The translations under genes and the position numbers were made by a program. The notes under the pieces were generated by a model that made no database searches, had not been told where the DNA came from, and worked only from the letters and a program-made list of their open reading frames with translations. A stretch of 64,000 nucleotides of DNA, taken from the NCBI RefSeq assembly GCF_016775155.1, contig NZ_JAEUGD010000064.1, positions 133,430-197,429 on the forward strand, in the 5' to 3' direction. Source of the stretch: Fulvivirga marina (GTDB lineage: Bacteria > Bacteroidota > Bacteroidia > Cytophagales > Cyclobacteriaceae). Positions 34,432 through 44,653 of this stretch are shown in pieces; position 1 is the stretch's first letter, and the number at the start of each line of letters is the position of its first letter.

Positions 34432-36757
34432 TACTTCCATTAAAATAAAAAAGCTAATTATAAAGAACTTCAAAGTTTATAAATCTCAAAACTTTGATTT
34501 CACTAATGTCCCTTTATTAGTTTTTGACGGTGCTAATGGGTTTGGTAAAACAACAATCTTTGATGCTATTGAATTATTGCTCACCGGAAGAATTAGACGT
34601 TATGAATATATAAAAAGTAGACTCATAGACGGTAGAGAAAAACGAACCGAAAACCCTTTCTATTGTACAGAAGGAGATGGTGATCCTATTGAAATTAGGG
34701 CATCATTCGAAGTTAGTGGTAATGAAGTTGTTTTAGCAAGAAGGAGTCCAGGTAAAGAAAATTTAGGGGCTGATATTGACTTTAGTTTATTCACATTACA
34801 TTCCCCAGAGACAATTGATTCTTTGCTTGGTGACAATAATAAAAAATCAGAAAATGTACTTAAGGAATTACTTGGAGATAATTACAAAAATGATTTTGAA
34901 TTTCTTCATTATATAGAACAAGAAGATAGTTTATATCTACTGAAAAAAAGTGAAAGAGATAAGAAGGAAAGCATCGCATATTTATTTAATACATCACGGT
35001 TTCAGGATGAAATAGAAAAATACAAAAGGGTTAAATCAACAATAAATGAGTTTCTAAAAAAAGTTAAAGAAGAAATTCGTGTTCTTAAAGAAGAAGTAAG
35101 TAAGGTGCAAGAATCTTTGCTTACCCAAAATGAAAGTCAATATGTACGCCTTTTTTCAGAGAAAAACTTTGAATGGGATTCAGAGGTAATCAAGTTTGAT
35201 GAAAATAAGTATTTCACTTGGCTGTCTTCTGAAAATGGGGTATTACCACAATTAAACAAATTGTTGAGATATAGAGGAGATTTCTTGCAGGCAAAAGTTA
35301 ATAGAAAAATAGATCGACTGTTAATCAATAGAAATGAGCTACAATCTTTCTGTGACTATTACTTTTTCATTGATAAAACTGAGCTTTTAGAAAACGAAAA
35401 AAGGGTATATGATTATATTCGAGTTATAAAGGAATTACATAAGGACTTCGATATTGAAAATATAGAAAATGGAGAGTATGACGTCCCTCAATTTTTGAAA
35501 GAAGTAACAGATAATTCAGAATTGTTCAGAAACTATGAGAACAACCTTAATTTGGTAAAACGAGCTATACTCAACTCTAATTCTTCATCAAAAGTTCTTA
35601 ACAAGTTAATAAGTACAAGAGAAAATTTAATTAAGCATCAAACAGAGTTCCATAATGAAATAGAAGAAAATGGAATATGTCAACTTTGTGGTCAGCACTG
35701 GGAAACAAAGGAGGCATTAATTCAGGGAATCGACGACCAAACTAAAATTATTAAGGAATTAAATGATGAACTAAATGCTAGTTTATCAACAAAAATAGAC
35801 GTATTCAAAGAAGTTGTCTTTCCTGAGTTTATTGAAAGTATTGAAGCTCTTACTGTTGAATATTTATATGAACCAGAATATTTCAGGGACGATTTTTTCA
35901 GGAGAAATCTGCAAAGAGTCCTAAAATTGAGAAGGAGAGAATTGGAAGAACTGAATATAGATTATGAGAGTTATTTGTCGAAAGAAACAATATTTAAGGA
36001 AGAGAGATTAGAGGAATTTGTTGAAATGTTAACATATAAAAAACGAGGGATTGACGAGGAGAATATTGAACCTTCTTTTGATGATCTCTTTATAACCTAC
36101 TTTGAAGAGAATGAGGATGAGCTAAATGAATTCGATGCAGATTTAATTGAAGAAAAAACTAAATATATTAAATGGCAATATTCAATCTTTCAAAATAACA
36201 CAATAAAAGATAAAACTGAACTTATAGATAGAACCTTAGTTAAGCAGACAAAGCTAGAAGAATCATTAAGTAAAGTGACAGGCATTGTTGGTATTCAAGA
36301 AGATTCTCTAAAAAAATATAATGCTAAAATAATCAGCGATATTGAATTACTATTTCATATCTATTCAGGCCGAATTGTACAAGACTTTCAGGGTGGTTTG
36401 GGGTTATTTATTATTAATAAAAATGACAAAATTAAGTTTGTGACTTCACCAGAAAAAACTTATGATGCGGTCTTTTCAATGAGCAATGGTCAACTTTCTG
36501 CACTTGTTATAGCGTTTACTCTGGCTCTAAACAAGAAATATTCAAATTCTAATCTGCTGTTCATAGATGATCCCGTTCAGTCTATGGATGATATGAATAC
36601 CTCTGGCTTTGTTGAGGTTTTGCGAAATGATTTTAACGATAGACAAATATTTATTTCAACTCATGAAATAGAGATGTCAACCTATATCCGATATAAATTT
36701 GAAAAGTTTAATTTATCAACCAAAAGATACAATGTGGGATCATTGATAAATAGCTAA
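34421..36757 (+). CDS. SMC/RecF-like ABC ATPase with zinc-hook motif (ABC-3C ATPase)
   Basis: A 778-aa ATPase. Walker A is FDGANGFGKTTIFDAIELLL (GANGFGKT at residues 37-44), the signature is FSMSNGQLSALVIAF (~685-699) and Walker B is LLFIDDPVQSMDDMN (~712-726), followed by an H-loop-like FISTHEIEM. Long helices with coiled-coil character lie between, and a Cys420-x-x-Cys423 pair in ICQLCGQHW sits near the centre, as in the Rad50 zinc hook. This build suggests DNA-end or structure sensing. It is the third gene of the overlapping operon, whose DNA is clearly more AT-rich than the flanks. Nearest alternatives are a Septu- or Wadjet-like ATPase; the gene order favours ABC-3C. Confidence 0.82.
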   Translation: MNSDTSIKIKKLIIKNFKVYKSQNFDFTNVPLLVFDGANGFGKTTIFDAIELLLTGRIRRYEYIKSRLIDGREKRTENPFYCTEGDGDPIEIRASFEVSGNEVVLARRSPGKENLGADIDFSLFTLHSPETIDSLLGDNNKKSENVLKELLGDNYKNDFEFLHYIEQEDSLYLLKKSERDKKESIAYLFNTSRFQDEIEKYKRVKSTINEFLKKVKEEIRVLKEEVSKVQESLLTQNESQYVRLFSEKNFEWDSEVIKFDENKYFTWLSSENGVLPQLNKLLRYRGDFLQAKVNRKIDRLLINRNELQSFCDYYFFIDKTELLENEKRVYDYIRVIKELHKDFDIENIENGEYDVPQFLKEVTDNSELFRNYENNLNLVKRAILNSNSSSKVLNKLISTRENLIKHQTEFHNEIEENGICQLCGQHWETKEALIQGIDDQTKIIKELNDELNASLSTKIDVFKEVVFPEFIESIEALTVEYLYEPEYFRDDFFRRNLQRVLKLRRRELEELNIDYESYLSKETIFKEERLEEFVEMLTYKKRGIDEENIEPSFDDLFITYFEENEDELNEFDADLIEEKTKYIKWQYSIFQNNTIKDKTELIDRTLVKQTKLEESLSKVTGIVGIQEDSLKKYNAKIISDIELLFHIYSGRIVQDFQGGLGLFIINKNDKIKFVTSPEKTYDAVFSMSNGQLSALVIAFTLALNKKYSNSNLLFIDDPVQSMDDMNTSGFVEVLRNDFNDRQIFISTHEIEMSTYIRYKFEKFNLSTKRYNVGSLINS

Positions 36758-36987
36758 ATACGATAAACAAATCCTTTGAGAAAAAAATTAAATTTAAACC
36801 TGTCCTAAAGAAGGGAAGTCTTCACACCAACATCAACCCATGCTTTCTGCATTTGGCAGATAATAACGGATACCATATCCTCTGATTTTCATACTTTGCG
36901 ACGAAATTCGTTCAAGCCGGAAAAAATACGGCAAACATTTACGTATTTTACAGTAGACCATTAAATCTTGTTAATTATAACCCGTTT

Positions 36988-39900
36988 ATGGCCAAACAGA
37001 ATAAATTTGGAACATTCGGAGGCGTATTCGTTCCATCTATACTTACCATTTTAGGAGTAATTATGTACCTCAGGCTTCCCATGATCATTGGTGAAGCTGG
37101 ATTATGGGCAACCATAGGTATTATCGTAATTGCCCACATCATTTCGGTTACAACGGGGCTCAGCGTTTCTGCCATTGCCACTGATAAGAAGGTGGAAGCG
37201 GGAGGTACTTATTATATGATCTCAAGAAGCCTGGGGCTGCCCATTGGGGGTACACTCGGTATTGCTCTTTTCGTTGGGTTATCCTTCAGCGTCAGTTTAT
37301 ATCTTATCGGTTTTTCAGAAAGCTTTCTGAACTATTGGGGGTTTGATAGCAACATCAATAACATAAGGCTTACTGGTACCCTGGTGCTGGTAGCCGTTAC
37401 CACGGTGACCTTCATCAGTACATCCTTAGCCATAAAAACGCAGTACTTCATCATGGCAGCCATTGTGCTTTCACTGCTATCCATTTTTTTCGGCTCCCAT
37501 AATTTTACCCCGGAAGCGCCCTTGTTTTCCAACCCTTCGTCGACGGTTCCTGTCATGGTGCTTTTCGGTATTTTCTTCCCGGCAGTTACCGGTTTTGAGG
37601 CTGGGGTTTCCATGTCAGGTGACCTGAAAAATGCTAAAAAGTCTATACCCAGTGGCTCTATTATGGCTATTGTGGTAGGTTTTCTGGTGTACATAGGCCT
37701 TGCTTTTTTCTTTGCCTATACCGTAAGTGGCGATAAGCTTGCCAATGATCCTCAGGTATTGCTCAATATTTCATGGATTCCTGAGCTGGTTATAGCCGGT
37801 ATATGGGGAGCAACACTTTCCTCCGCTTTGGGGAGTATTTTAGGGGCTCCGCGGATATTACAAGCCACAGCGGTGGATAGAATTACTCCAAGACTATTTT
37901 CTAAAGGGTACGGCCCAACCAATGAGCCACGCAATGCCTTGCTACTGACATTTGTTATCGCAGAAGCTGGTATTTTGATCGGAGAACTTGACGTAATCGC
38001 CAGGGTGGTCTCTATCTTTTTTATCACCACCTATGGATTCCTGAATATCAGCGCAACCTTTGAAAGATGGACCAGTGCTGATTTCCGCCCGGAATTCAAA
38101 GTGCCCGGCTGGATAAGCATATTGGGGGCTGCAGCCTGTATTTTAGTCATGATCAAGCTGGATTTTGTGGCCATGCTTGTGGCTATAATGGTGCTGGGTT
38201 TGCTTTTCTTATACCTCAAAAGGCGAGAACTCACTTTGGAGTCTGGAGACGCCTGGAGTGGGGTATGGGCCTCTCTGGTCAAAACCGGGATCACTAACCT
38301 GAAAAGGGATAAACTTCATAAAAGGAACTGGAGACCCAATACCATCATGTTTAGCGGAAGCCCTGATATGCGGGAGTATATGGTAGAAGTCGGTAAGGCT
38401 ATTTCCGGAAAGCTGGGCATTCTATCCGCTTTTGAGCTGGTAAAAAGTGAAGAGAGACTACTTGCCAAAACTGAGTCTAACCTGCATGAAGAGAAAGAGT
38501 CGGCAGGGTATTTTCAACATAAGCTTTACTGCAGAGATATCTATGACGGTATGGACCAGATCAGCCGGGTGTATGGTTTCTCCGGTATAGAGCCCAACAC
38601 CATTTTGATGGGGTGGAGCAAAAAGCCGAAAAACAGGGAGAAGTTTATAGAACTTGCAGAGAGCTTTGATCAAAATAACTACAATTCGATTTTTCTGAAT
38701 TATGATTCGGAAAAGAAGTTTGGTGAGCACCAGCATATTGATATTTGGTGGAGTGGAGCAGGCAGAAACCTCACGCTGGCCATCAACCTGCTGCGTCATA
38801 TCAACAACTCCTCTATTTGGAATAGGGCCAAGGTGAGGGTGCTTGTTATTAATCCTATCAATGAGGAAGCTGAAAGCGTTTATAAATCTACTTTGGCCAT
38901 ACTGAATGATTTTAGAGTAGAGGCAGAAGTCCGGGTGGTCAATAATGGTGTTAACCCTATCTCCGAAAGAGAAATTATTGAGACGGAATCAAAAGACGCA
39001 GACCTATGCATCATAGGTATCCCGAATCAAAGATTCCGACAAATGGATAAGTATTATGATCAGCTTAATGGTATACTTGAAGTAACCGGCACAGCATTGA
39101 TCATCAATGCCTCAGATGATTTTGCAGAAATGGAAGTGATTGCACCGGCTAAGGCAAAATCTAAAATCGAGGGTTTGGAAGAAGCCAATTACGTGCTTCC
39201 TGACCTGGAAGATTCACCACACCCTGAAGTGGTCAAAGAGATTCAAAAGATTGACTATCACGGCCAAAAACTGGTTAAGGCTCTGCACAGAAAGTTGTTT
39301 CAGCCCATTATTAGCGACAGGCTGATTTTAATCAAAGAGTTGGAGTCCCGAATAGGTGCCATTAAGAAGGAGCTGGCTGATATTGAAAGCATCCCGGACA
39401 CGTATCGCAGAAAAAAGCAGATTGATAAACTTAAAAATGAAGTTTTCTTTAAGGTCAACGCCCTGCTGGATGAGCAAATCAAGAAAAGTACGCTGCCAGC
39501 AGAAACTACGGCACTCACTGATGTTACGGACTGGTATGAGGAGCGATTGGTCAACGACCATAAGCACATGCCTGCTGACCTTATTGTAGAATACTCCAAA
39601 GAAGAATTTGCTATACAGCCTGATGATAGTGCTTCACTACGTTTTTATAAAAGGTTAAAACTGATAAAGCATTGGTTTAGTGGCCCGCCTGTAAAGCATC
39701 ATGTCAATTTTAGAGCGGTGGCAAAATACTACCAGGTCAACAGTAGAATTGTTTATTTTAATCGCTTGCTCAATCAGTTTGGTGACGATGAAAAATCATT
39801 TTACCATGACCTGAGGAAAACGATAGGGTCCCTGATCAACACCATAGACCTGGCAGAACAGAAAATATGGCAGCAACTGCCGGATTGGAACGATGAGACT

Positions 39901-42048
39901 AAAATAAACGAAATTGCAGACTTGTTAAGTGGTGAATCTGTACGCCAGAAAGGGCTACTGAACATCTACGAAGGAAGGTTATTGATTGAGTTCAGGAAAA
40001 ACCTGCAGTTAATGAGTAATGATCTGGGTAAGATCGATATCAATAGTCGGATCAAAAAGAAATCAAGGCCAGCCAAGTACTATCAGGAGATTAGTCTTAA
40101 CACCAAAGATTTCAGTGAAGAACGACATTTAAGAATTAAGACCTTGCTCAACATGATCTTGATGGAGTTATCCGTTAACTCTACCAAAAACAGGCTCGAA
40201 GAGCTACAGGTCAGGTTCGGAAATGATGTGAGAGATATTGTTGAGAGCAAGTACGTCAAGAACCTGGATGAGCTGATCACCAGTATAGACAAACACAAAA
40301 AAGAAACGGACTTACAAAAGGTCCGCTTAAATGATCATTTTGAGGTGGAGCTGCAGGAGACATTCCGTGATAACATGACCAGAATGATTGGCCTCACGGA
40401 ACATATGCCTGAAGCTATGGAGGTATATTCGTTTAATCAGAACAGCCAGGGAGACCAGGAAACTTTGGCTATTCCGGTTGCGAGGATGGCCGAGTACTAT
40501 CTGAAATCTCAATATGAGGTGGTTGTAGAAGAGCAGTTCGGCAAACTGATTGAAGCGCTAAAAAGGTCCATGTACTCCGTCAAAGATCTTATAAATCTGG
40601 CAGAGTTTAACCTGGAAAATACGGACTCTGAAATTGAAGATAAAGAGCTGCTGGAAGATCTGGTTACGAAAATTGAGAAGGAGAAAACAAGTGTAAATGA
40701 GTCGATCCAAGACTACCTTACATTTACTCAAAAGCAATTTGCAGAAGCTTTTGACCCGTTATCTTCTTTAAAAATAGAAGAGAGTGCTAATACTTTTGTC
40801 GCGGGGCTACGCAACTATCAGGGTAAGAAAGTACTGACAGGAATAAGTCATGTATCCGACTGGTTTAAAAAGAAGGTGCTCGATATTACCATCAAGCTGT
40901 TTTACAGCCGAAGTGAAGGGATACTTATTGCTAAAAAGTTAAACAGGGCGAAAGACCTCACTTCACCGAATAGTAAAATGCTTGACCTGAAGGAGAAAGT
41001 ATCACCCACGGCGGATATACTCCATTCTCTACCTTCTTACTATGTTACCCTCTTTAATGGCAAATCCAATATCGGAAGAGATTTCTGGATACCACGAACT
41101 ATTGAGGAGAAAGCCTTTGCTACAGCCTTGAAACGGTACCGTGAAGGTTTCGGAGGTGGAATATTGCTGGTGGGAGACAGAAATTCGGGTAAAACTGCAT
41201 TTTGCAGACACGTGACCCAACCACTTAAATCAGGTTCGGTTTATACGCTTTTCCCTCCGGTTCAGGGCGATACGTCAGCGCTGGCCTTCTCTCAGGCACT
41301 CAGCAAGGCTACACAAATGAATGGTGATGTAAACCAAATTTTAAGTGCCATCCCTCAGGATAGTATCCTGGTTATAGATGACCTTGAACTCTTTTGGGAG
41401 AGGCATTCCGATGGATTGGCACTAATACACTTGCTCCAGCAGCTAATCGATGACTATGGCCAACGTATTCTGTTTATTGTAAACATTAATCCTCATGCCT
41501 TTAGGGTGATCAATCAGTTGACACGCCTGTCTGACCGGTTTATAGAGATTATAAATTTTGTGCCCTTTGACGCAGAAGATCTTAAAGAGCTAATTATGAA
41601 AAGACACCGCTCAAGTGGACTTGGTGTTGGTTTCAATGCTCAGGAAAAAACGCTTAGCGAGGTACAGCTGGCCCGATTATTTGATGCATATTTTAATTAT
41701 AGTGAGGGTAGTCCGGGTACAGCATTAAATGGCTGGCTGGCTCATATTAAGAAACATCATGCACATAGCCTGATTATTGACAAACCGGACGCCCCATCAA
41801 CCACCTGTATTAAAGAGCTTAATGAAGACTGGGTTATGCTCCTGACTCAATTTATATTGCATAAGCGCTTAACGGAGGCAAAAATGGCAAGAGTAAGTGG
41901 CTGGACAGCTCCAGAAGTTAAAAGTCAGTTGCTGGCTATGCTTCGGGCAGGTATAGTTCAGGAAAAGGCATCGGGAATTTATCATATCAACCCATTCATG
42001 CATCCGTTTGTGATAAGAGCGCTTAAAGAAAGGGAGGTTATACGATGA
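36988..42048 (+). CDS. SLC12-type cation-chloride cotransporter fused to a P-loop ATPase and winged helix, 1686 aa
   Basis: Residues ~1-430 form an APC-superfamily permease with about 12 membrane helices (GTFGGVFVPSILTILGVIMY, VEAGGTYYMISRSLG), as in SLC12 Na/K/Cl cotransporters. Residues ~450-720 match the SLC12 cytosolic domain, including IDIWWSGAGRNLTLAINLL and AKVRVLVINP. A long helical region (~760-1370) follows. Residues ~1370-1560 are a STAND/AAA-like P-loop ATPase: Walker A LLVGDRNSGKTAF near 1395 and Walker B SILVIDDLELF near 1461. The C-terminus (~1610-1686) resembles a winged helix. The fusion is unusual; simple bacterial SLC12 proteins lack the ATPase. It overlaps the small gene downstream by 4 bases. 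A function in volume or ion control gated by ATP is an inference. Confidence 0.8.
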   Translation: MAKQNKFGTFGGVFVPSILTILGVIMYLRLPMIIGEAGLWATIGIIVIAHIISVTTGLSVSAIATDKKVEAGGTYYMISRSLGLPIGGTLGIALFVGLSFSVSLYLIGFSESFLNYWGFDSNINNIRLTGTLVLVAVTTVTFISTSLAIKTQYFIMAAIVLSLLSIFFGSHNFTPEAPLFSNPSSTVPVMVLFGIFFPAVTGFEAGVSMSGDLKNAKKSIPSGSIMAIVVGFLVYIGLAFFFAYTVSGDKLANDPQVLLNISWIPELVIAGIWGATLSSALGSILGAPRILQATAVDRITPRLFSKGYGPTNEPRNALLLTFVIAEAGILIGELDVIARVVSIFFITTYGFLNISATFERWTSADFRPEFKVPGWISILGAAACILVMIKLDFVAMLVAIMVLGLLFLYLKRRELTLESGDAWSGVWASLVKTGITNLKRDKLHKRNWRPNTIMFSGSPDMREYMVEVGKAISGKLGILSAFELVKSEERLLAKTESNLHEEKESAGYFQHKLYCRDIYDGMDQISRVYGFSGIEPNTILMGWSKKPKNREKFIELAESFDQNNYNSIFLNYDSEKKFGEHQHIDIWWSGAGRNLTLAINLLRHINNSSIWNRAKVRVLVINPINEEAESVYKSTLAILNDFRVEAEVRVVNNGVNPISEREIIETESKDADLCIIGIPNQRFRQMDKYYDQLNGILEVTGTALIINASDDFAEMEVIAPAKAKSKIEGLEEANYVLPDLEDSPHPEVVKEIQKIDYHGQKLVKALHRKLFQPIISDRLILIKELESRIGAIKKELADIESIPDTYRRKKQIDKLKNEVFFKVNALLDEQIKKSTLPAETTALTDVTDWYEERLVNDHKHMPADLIVEYSKEEFAIQPDDSASLRFYKRLKLIKHWFSGPPVKHHVNFRAVAKYYQVNSRIVYFNRLLNQFGDDEKSFYHDLRKTIGSLINTIDLAEQKIWQQLPDWNDETKINEIADLLSGESVRQKGLLNIYEGRLLIEFRKNLQLMSNDLGKIDINSRIKKKSRPAKYYQEISLNTKDFSEERHLRIKTLLNMILMELSVNSTKNRLEELQVRFGNDVRDIVESKYVKNLDELITSIDKHKKETDLQKVRLNDHFEVELQETFRDNMTRMIGLTEHMPEAMEVYSFNQNSQGDQETLAIPVARMAEYYLKSQYEVVVEEQFGKLIEALKRSMYSVKDLINLAEFNLENTDSEIEDKELLEDLVTKIEKEKTSVNESIQDYLTFTQKQFAEAFDPLSSLKIEESANTFVAGLRNYQGKKVLTGISHVSDWFKKKVLDITIKLFYSRSEGILIAKKLNRAKDLTSPNSKMLDLKEKVSPTADILHSLPSYYVTLFNGKSNIGRDFWIPRTIEEKAFATALKRYREGFGGGILLVGDRNSGKTAFCRHVTQPLKSGSVYTLFPPVQGDTSALAFSQALSKATQMNGDVNQILSAIPQDSILVIDDLELFWERHSDGLALIHLLQQLIDDYGQRILFIVNINPHAFRVINQLTRLSDRFIEIINFVPFDAEDLKELIMKRHRSSGLGVGFNAQEKTLSEVQLARLFDAYFNYSEGSPGTALNGWLAHIKKHHAHSLIIDKPDAPSTTCIKELNEDWVMLLTQFILHKRLTEAKMARVSGWTAPEVKSQLLAMLRAGIVQEKASGIYHINPFMHPFVIRALKEREVIR

Positions 42049-42395
42049 AGTTGAAGTTACGCAGATTATCAGATGGTGTCTCCAGGTTCTTCAGAAAGAA
42101 CTTAAGGCCTACCCAAACAGTAAGTTCGGAAGACAGCTCAGATACTATTGAATATACGGTTAAGTGTAGACTTAGAAAGGATATCACCATGTCGTCTGCC
42201 ACGATAAAAGAGATTATTCTTCAAAATCCGTGGAGCACACTAAGCCCTCCGGCGATAACATTCCATACGGATGAGCAAGGTAAATCATCTGTGACAATCA
42301 CTTTTAAGGTATTAAGCCCCGAGAAGGGCAAACTTGTTGAAAATGAGCTTAGATCAGCCTTGACGGATAGGGAGCAGGAGGAAAGTAACGATTAA
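42045..42395 (+). CDS. Small hypothetical protein coupled to the cotransporter, 116 aa
   Basis: It starts with ATGA overlapping the cotransporter stop, so the two are translationally coupled. The N-terminus is basic (MKLKLRRLSDGVSRFFRKNL), the rest is a mixed fold with beta segments (EYTVKCRLRKDIT, SSVTITFKVLSPEK). No family recognised; no membrane helix. Its coupling suggests a regulatory or accessory subunit of the transporter-ATPase (inference). Confidence 0.72.
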   Translation: MKLKLRRLSDGVSRFFRKNLRPTQTVSSEDSSDTIEYTVKCRLRKDITMSSATIKEIILQNPWSTLSPPAITFHTDEQGKSSVTITFKVLSPEKGKLVENELRSALTDREQEESND

Positions 42396-42555
42396 AGAAA
42401 GGTAAAAGCATTTTTTATGGTCTGTAGATTACAGATCATGACCAATAGGTTATCCCTTGTTTTGAGCTTTAATAACTGGGGCAGTCCATCGTTATAAGGG
42501 TTTGAATAGAACCCCATGTTTTAAACCTGTATTCAGTTAAATTTGATCCGTCATA

Positions 42556-43104
42556 CTACTCACTCCTGAAAATCACATCCCTTTCATCATCATGAAAAAA
42601 ACTGAAGGTGACATAAAAAGGCTCCTTAAGGGGCAGCTTTTTGAATTCTTGTGTTTTTACAACGGAGCCTATAATTTCCCCCATTATTTTATAAAAAAAC
42701 ATGATTAGCCCGGAGTAGTCCCTGTCTATGACTTCGAAACTGTCTTCACCACTAATGTTAAAATATTGTTCAAAAAAAACATTATTGTCGATGGCCGAAG
42801 TGTTCATAATACAGCCCTCATCAAAAGCAGTATCTATATCATTTTCAGGCAAAAAATCTACCTCAATATCACCTCCGTATTCATTCCAGCAAATATCCAC
42901 CACACCTATTTTGTCGATGTTGTTATTACCCAGGTGATTTGTATCTACTTGCTCAAAAAAAGACACCAAGTCAGTATAACACCTTACGGCTTCGGTTTCC
43001 CAATCCACCTTGCTTATAGCGGTCTTATGTTCATCTTTCTCTAAATGGTCTGCCACAGGCGTAATGGCAGTATAAAAAGAGGGGGATAAAAGCTTCCTTT
43101 TCAT
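42556..43104 (-). CDS. Hypothetical acidic protein, 182 aa
   Basis: I do not recognise it. It is a soluble, strongly acidic protein (GGDIEVDFLPENDIDTAFDE, FSFFHDDERDVIFRSE) with no signal peptide, helices in residues ~15-60 and a beta-rich second half. It is a single gene, convergent with the cotransporter operon. Immunity proteins of polymorphic toxins are often small and acidic like this, but no toxin gene is adjacent, so this is only a remark. Confidence 0.65.
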   Translation of the reverse strand: MKRKLLSPSFYTAITPVADHLEKDEHKTAISKVDWETEAVRCYTDLVSFFEQVDTNHLGNNNIDKIGVVDICWNEYGGDIEVDFLPENDIDTAFDEGCIMNTSAIDNNVFFEQYFNISGEDSFEVIDRDYSGLIMFFYKIMGEIIGSVVKTQEFKKLPLKEPFYVTFSFFHDDERDVIFRSE

Positions 43105-43812
43105 ATATAATTATTTTTGTACAGTAAAAGACTCAACCTACAAAGTTAATACTCTGATAAAAATATAAAATCACCGAAAACCGGTATTTATGCAAGGTAC
43201 TTTTTGACTATTAAAGCATATAAGTATGTTTTTTGTAGTTTTTCATAAATCATAACACGCTGGTTGTTAGTAGATAATCTTTTATGTTAAAGCCTATATT
43301 TAACATATTCAAAGACTTGCTGAAAAAATAACTAACCACGAATTTTAACCACAATACTGAGGCTACAATTGCTTTTTATTTTCTATAAGCATCAAAATAA
43401 GGATATACGGCATTTTAAAACACATATTAATATGGATCATACTCTTGGAGTTGTATCGCACTACAACATCCAGGAAATAGGGAGGGTATCATTGAAGGGT
43501 AAAACCCATGAGATGATGCTCTATAAAGTGGGTGAACTTTAGGAAAAACCAATCTTAGTTTAACCCAGGCCTGCTTTCCTATCATGTTCAGGTTCCGGTT
43601 AAGGGTATAATCTACCACTAAACAGTTTCTTACCAGGCTCTTGGAAACCATATTCAGGTTTGGTGAGTCTAACTCTACGTATACACGCCAAGCTATTTAA
43701 GACCACCAAATAAGTCATTCCTCTGTATATGAGTGGCTTAAGGTAATAAAAATAGCATTGGGTCACCCAACCTTTATACTAGGCTATTAACCTTAAACCC
43801 CTAATCAAACAT
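43105..43812. other. 708-bp intergenic region; possible minus-strand remnant
   Basis: No intact gene is supported. A 74-codon minus-strand frame (43427-43651) extends upstream without a start to a stop near 43700 and reads YVELDSPNLNMVSKSL and NLNMIGKQAWVKLRL in its first half, which looks like genuine protein, while the second half looks random. It may be a gene fragment. The rest is AT-rich. Confidence 0.35.
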
Positions 43813-44538
43813 ATGGAGACTAATGCTGTAAAATATGACATTGCAAAACCTTTTCATATTAAAACCTTAATTCAAATTACTGTAGTGATGGCTTCAACTG
43901 TCGGTGTCAAAACTCTCGCCGACTATTTTGGCATTAACGGCGCCGGGTCCATAGGCATATGGACAGGCATATTGATAGCCACTGCATTTATGAAACAGGA
44001 AGGCATACGCTGGACTGACTGGGGATTACAACTGCCCAAAGGAAGTAAAGAGTGGTTCATACAGCTTGGTCTGGCTTTACTTACTGTAATTGGTGTTTTT
44101 CTACTTATGGGACTGGTTTTAGACCCCTTGCTGAATAATATGGGTTTAGTGAAACCGGCAGAAGCAGCAGACAGGTTCAGGTTTTTCCTTGGTAAGCCGG
44201 CACTGTTTATCGCTTACCTCATTGGTGTTATCTGGTTTGGAGCTGCGTTGGGAGAGGAGCTACTGATGCGGGGCTTTCTATTAAACAGGCTGGCTTGCTT
44301 CTTCGGCAGTAACAAGTCTGCTCATATCATAGCACTATGTATCCATTCCATAATTTTTGGTGCAATGCATAGCTATCAGGGCTTACACGGTATCATCACC
44401 ACTGGCTTTATTGCGGTGATTTTTGGTACGGTATACTTACTGGCCAAGCGCAGACTTTTTATAGTTATACTATCTCATGTGCTTATCAATACTATCAGCC
44501 TTACGGCTTTTTACCTGACGGGAGGTGAGGTTAACTAG
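43813..44538 (+). CDS. CPBP-family intramembrane glutamic endopeptidase (CAAX protease/Abi type)
   Basis: A 241-aa membrane protein with about six to seven helices. The family motifs are present: Glu148-Glu149-x-x-x-Arg153 in GEELLMRGF, His178 and His186 in CIHSIIFGAMHSYQG, and a C-terminal SHVLINT. Eukaryotic relatives (Rce1) cut prenylated CAAX proteins; bacterial members process or control peptides and bacteriocin immunity, but the substrate here is unknown. Single gene followed by a strong terminator. Confidence 0.9.
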   Translation: METNAVKYDIAKPFHIKTLIQITVVMASTVGVKTLADYFGINGAGSIGIWTGILIATAFMKQEGIRWTDWGLQLPKGSKEWFIQLGLALLTVIGVFLLMGLVLDPLLNNMGLVKPAEAADRFRFFLGKPALFIAYLIGVIWFGAALGEELLMRGFLLNRLACFFGSNKSAHIIALCIHSIIFGAMHSYQGLHGIITTGFIAVIFGTVYLLAKRRLFIVILSHVLINTISLTAFYLTGGEVN

Positions 44539-44572
44539 CGAGGGGATAAACCTCTATATCAATTCATTTCCA

Positions 44573-44605
44573 AGCCGGGCTTAACTCTTAACAGCCCGGC
44601 TCTTT
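44573..44605 (+). terminator. Terminator after CPBP protease gene
   Basis: AGCCGGGCT and AGCCCGGCT form a perfect 9-bp GC-rich stem with an 11-base loop, followed by CTTT; 34 bases after the stop. Confidence 0.8.
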
Positions 44606-44653
44606 ACAAATCTCTACATGCCAATAATACTGGCATTTATCTATACTTAATTA

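Noticed and set aside
43427-43651. 74-codon minus-strand ORF
   Set aside because: The start is inside a longer open stretch without a start codon and the second half looks random; mentioned only as a possible remnant.
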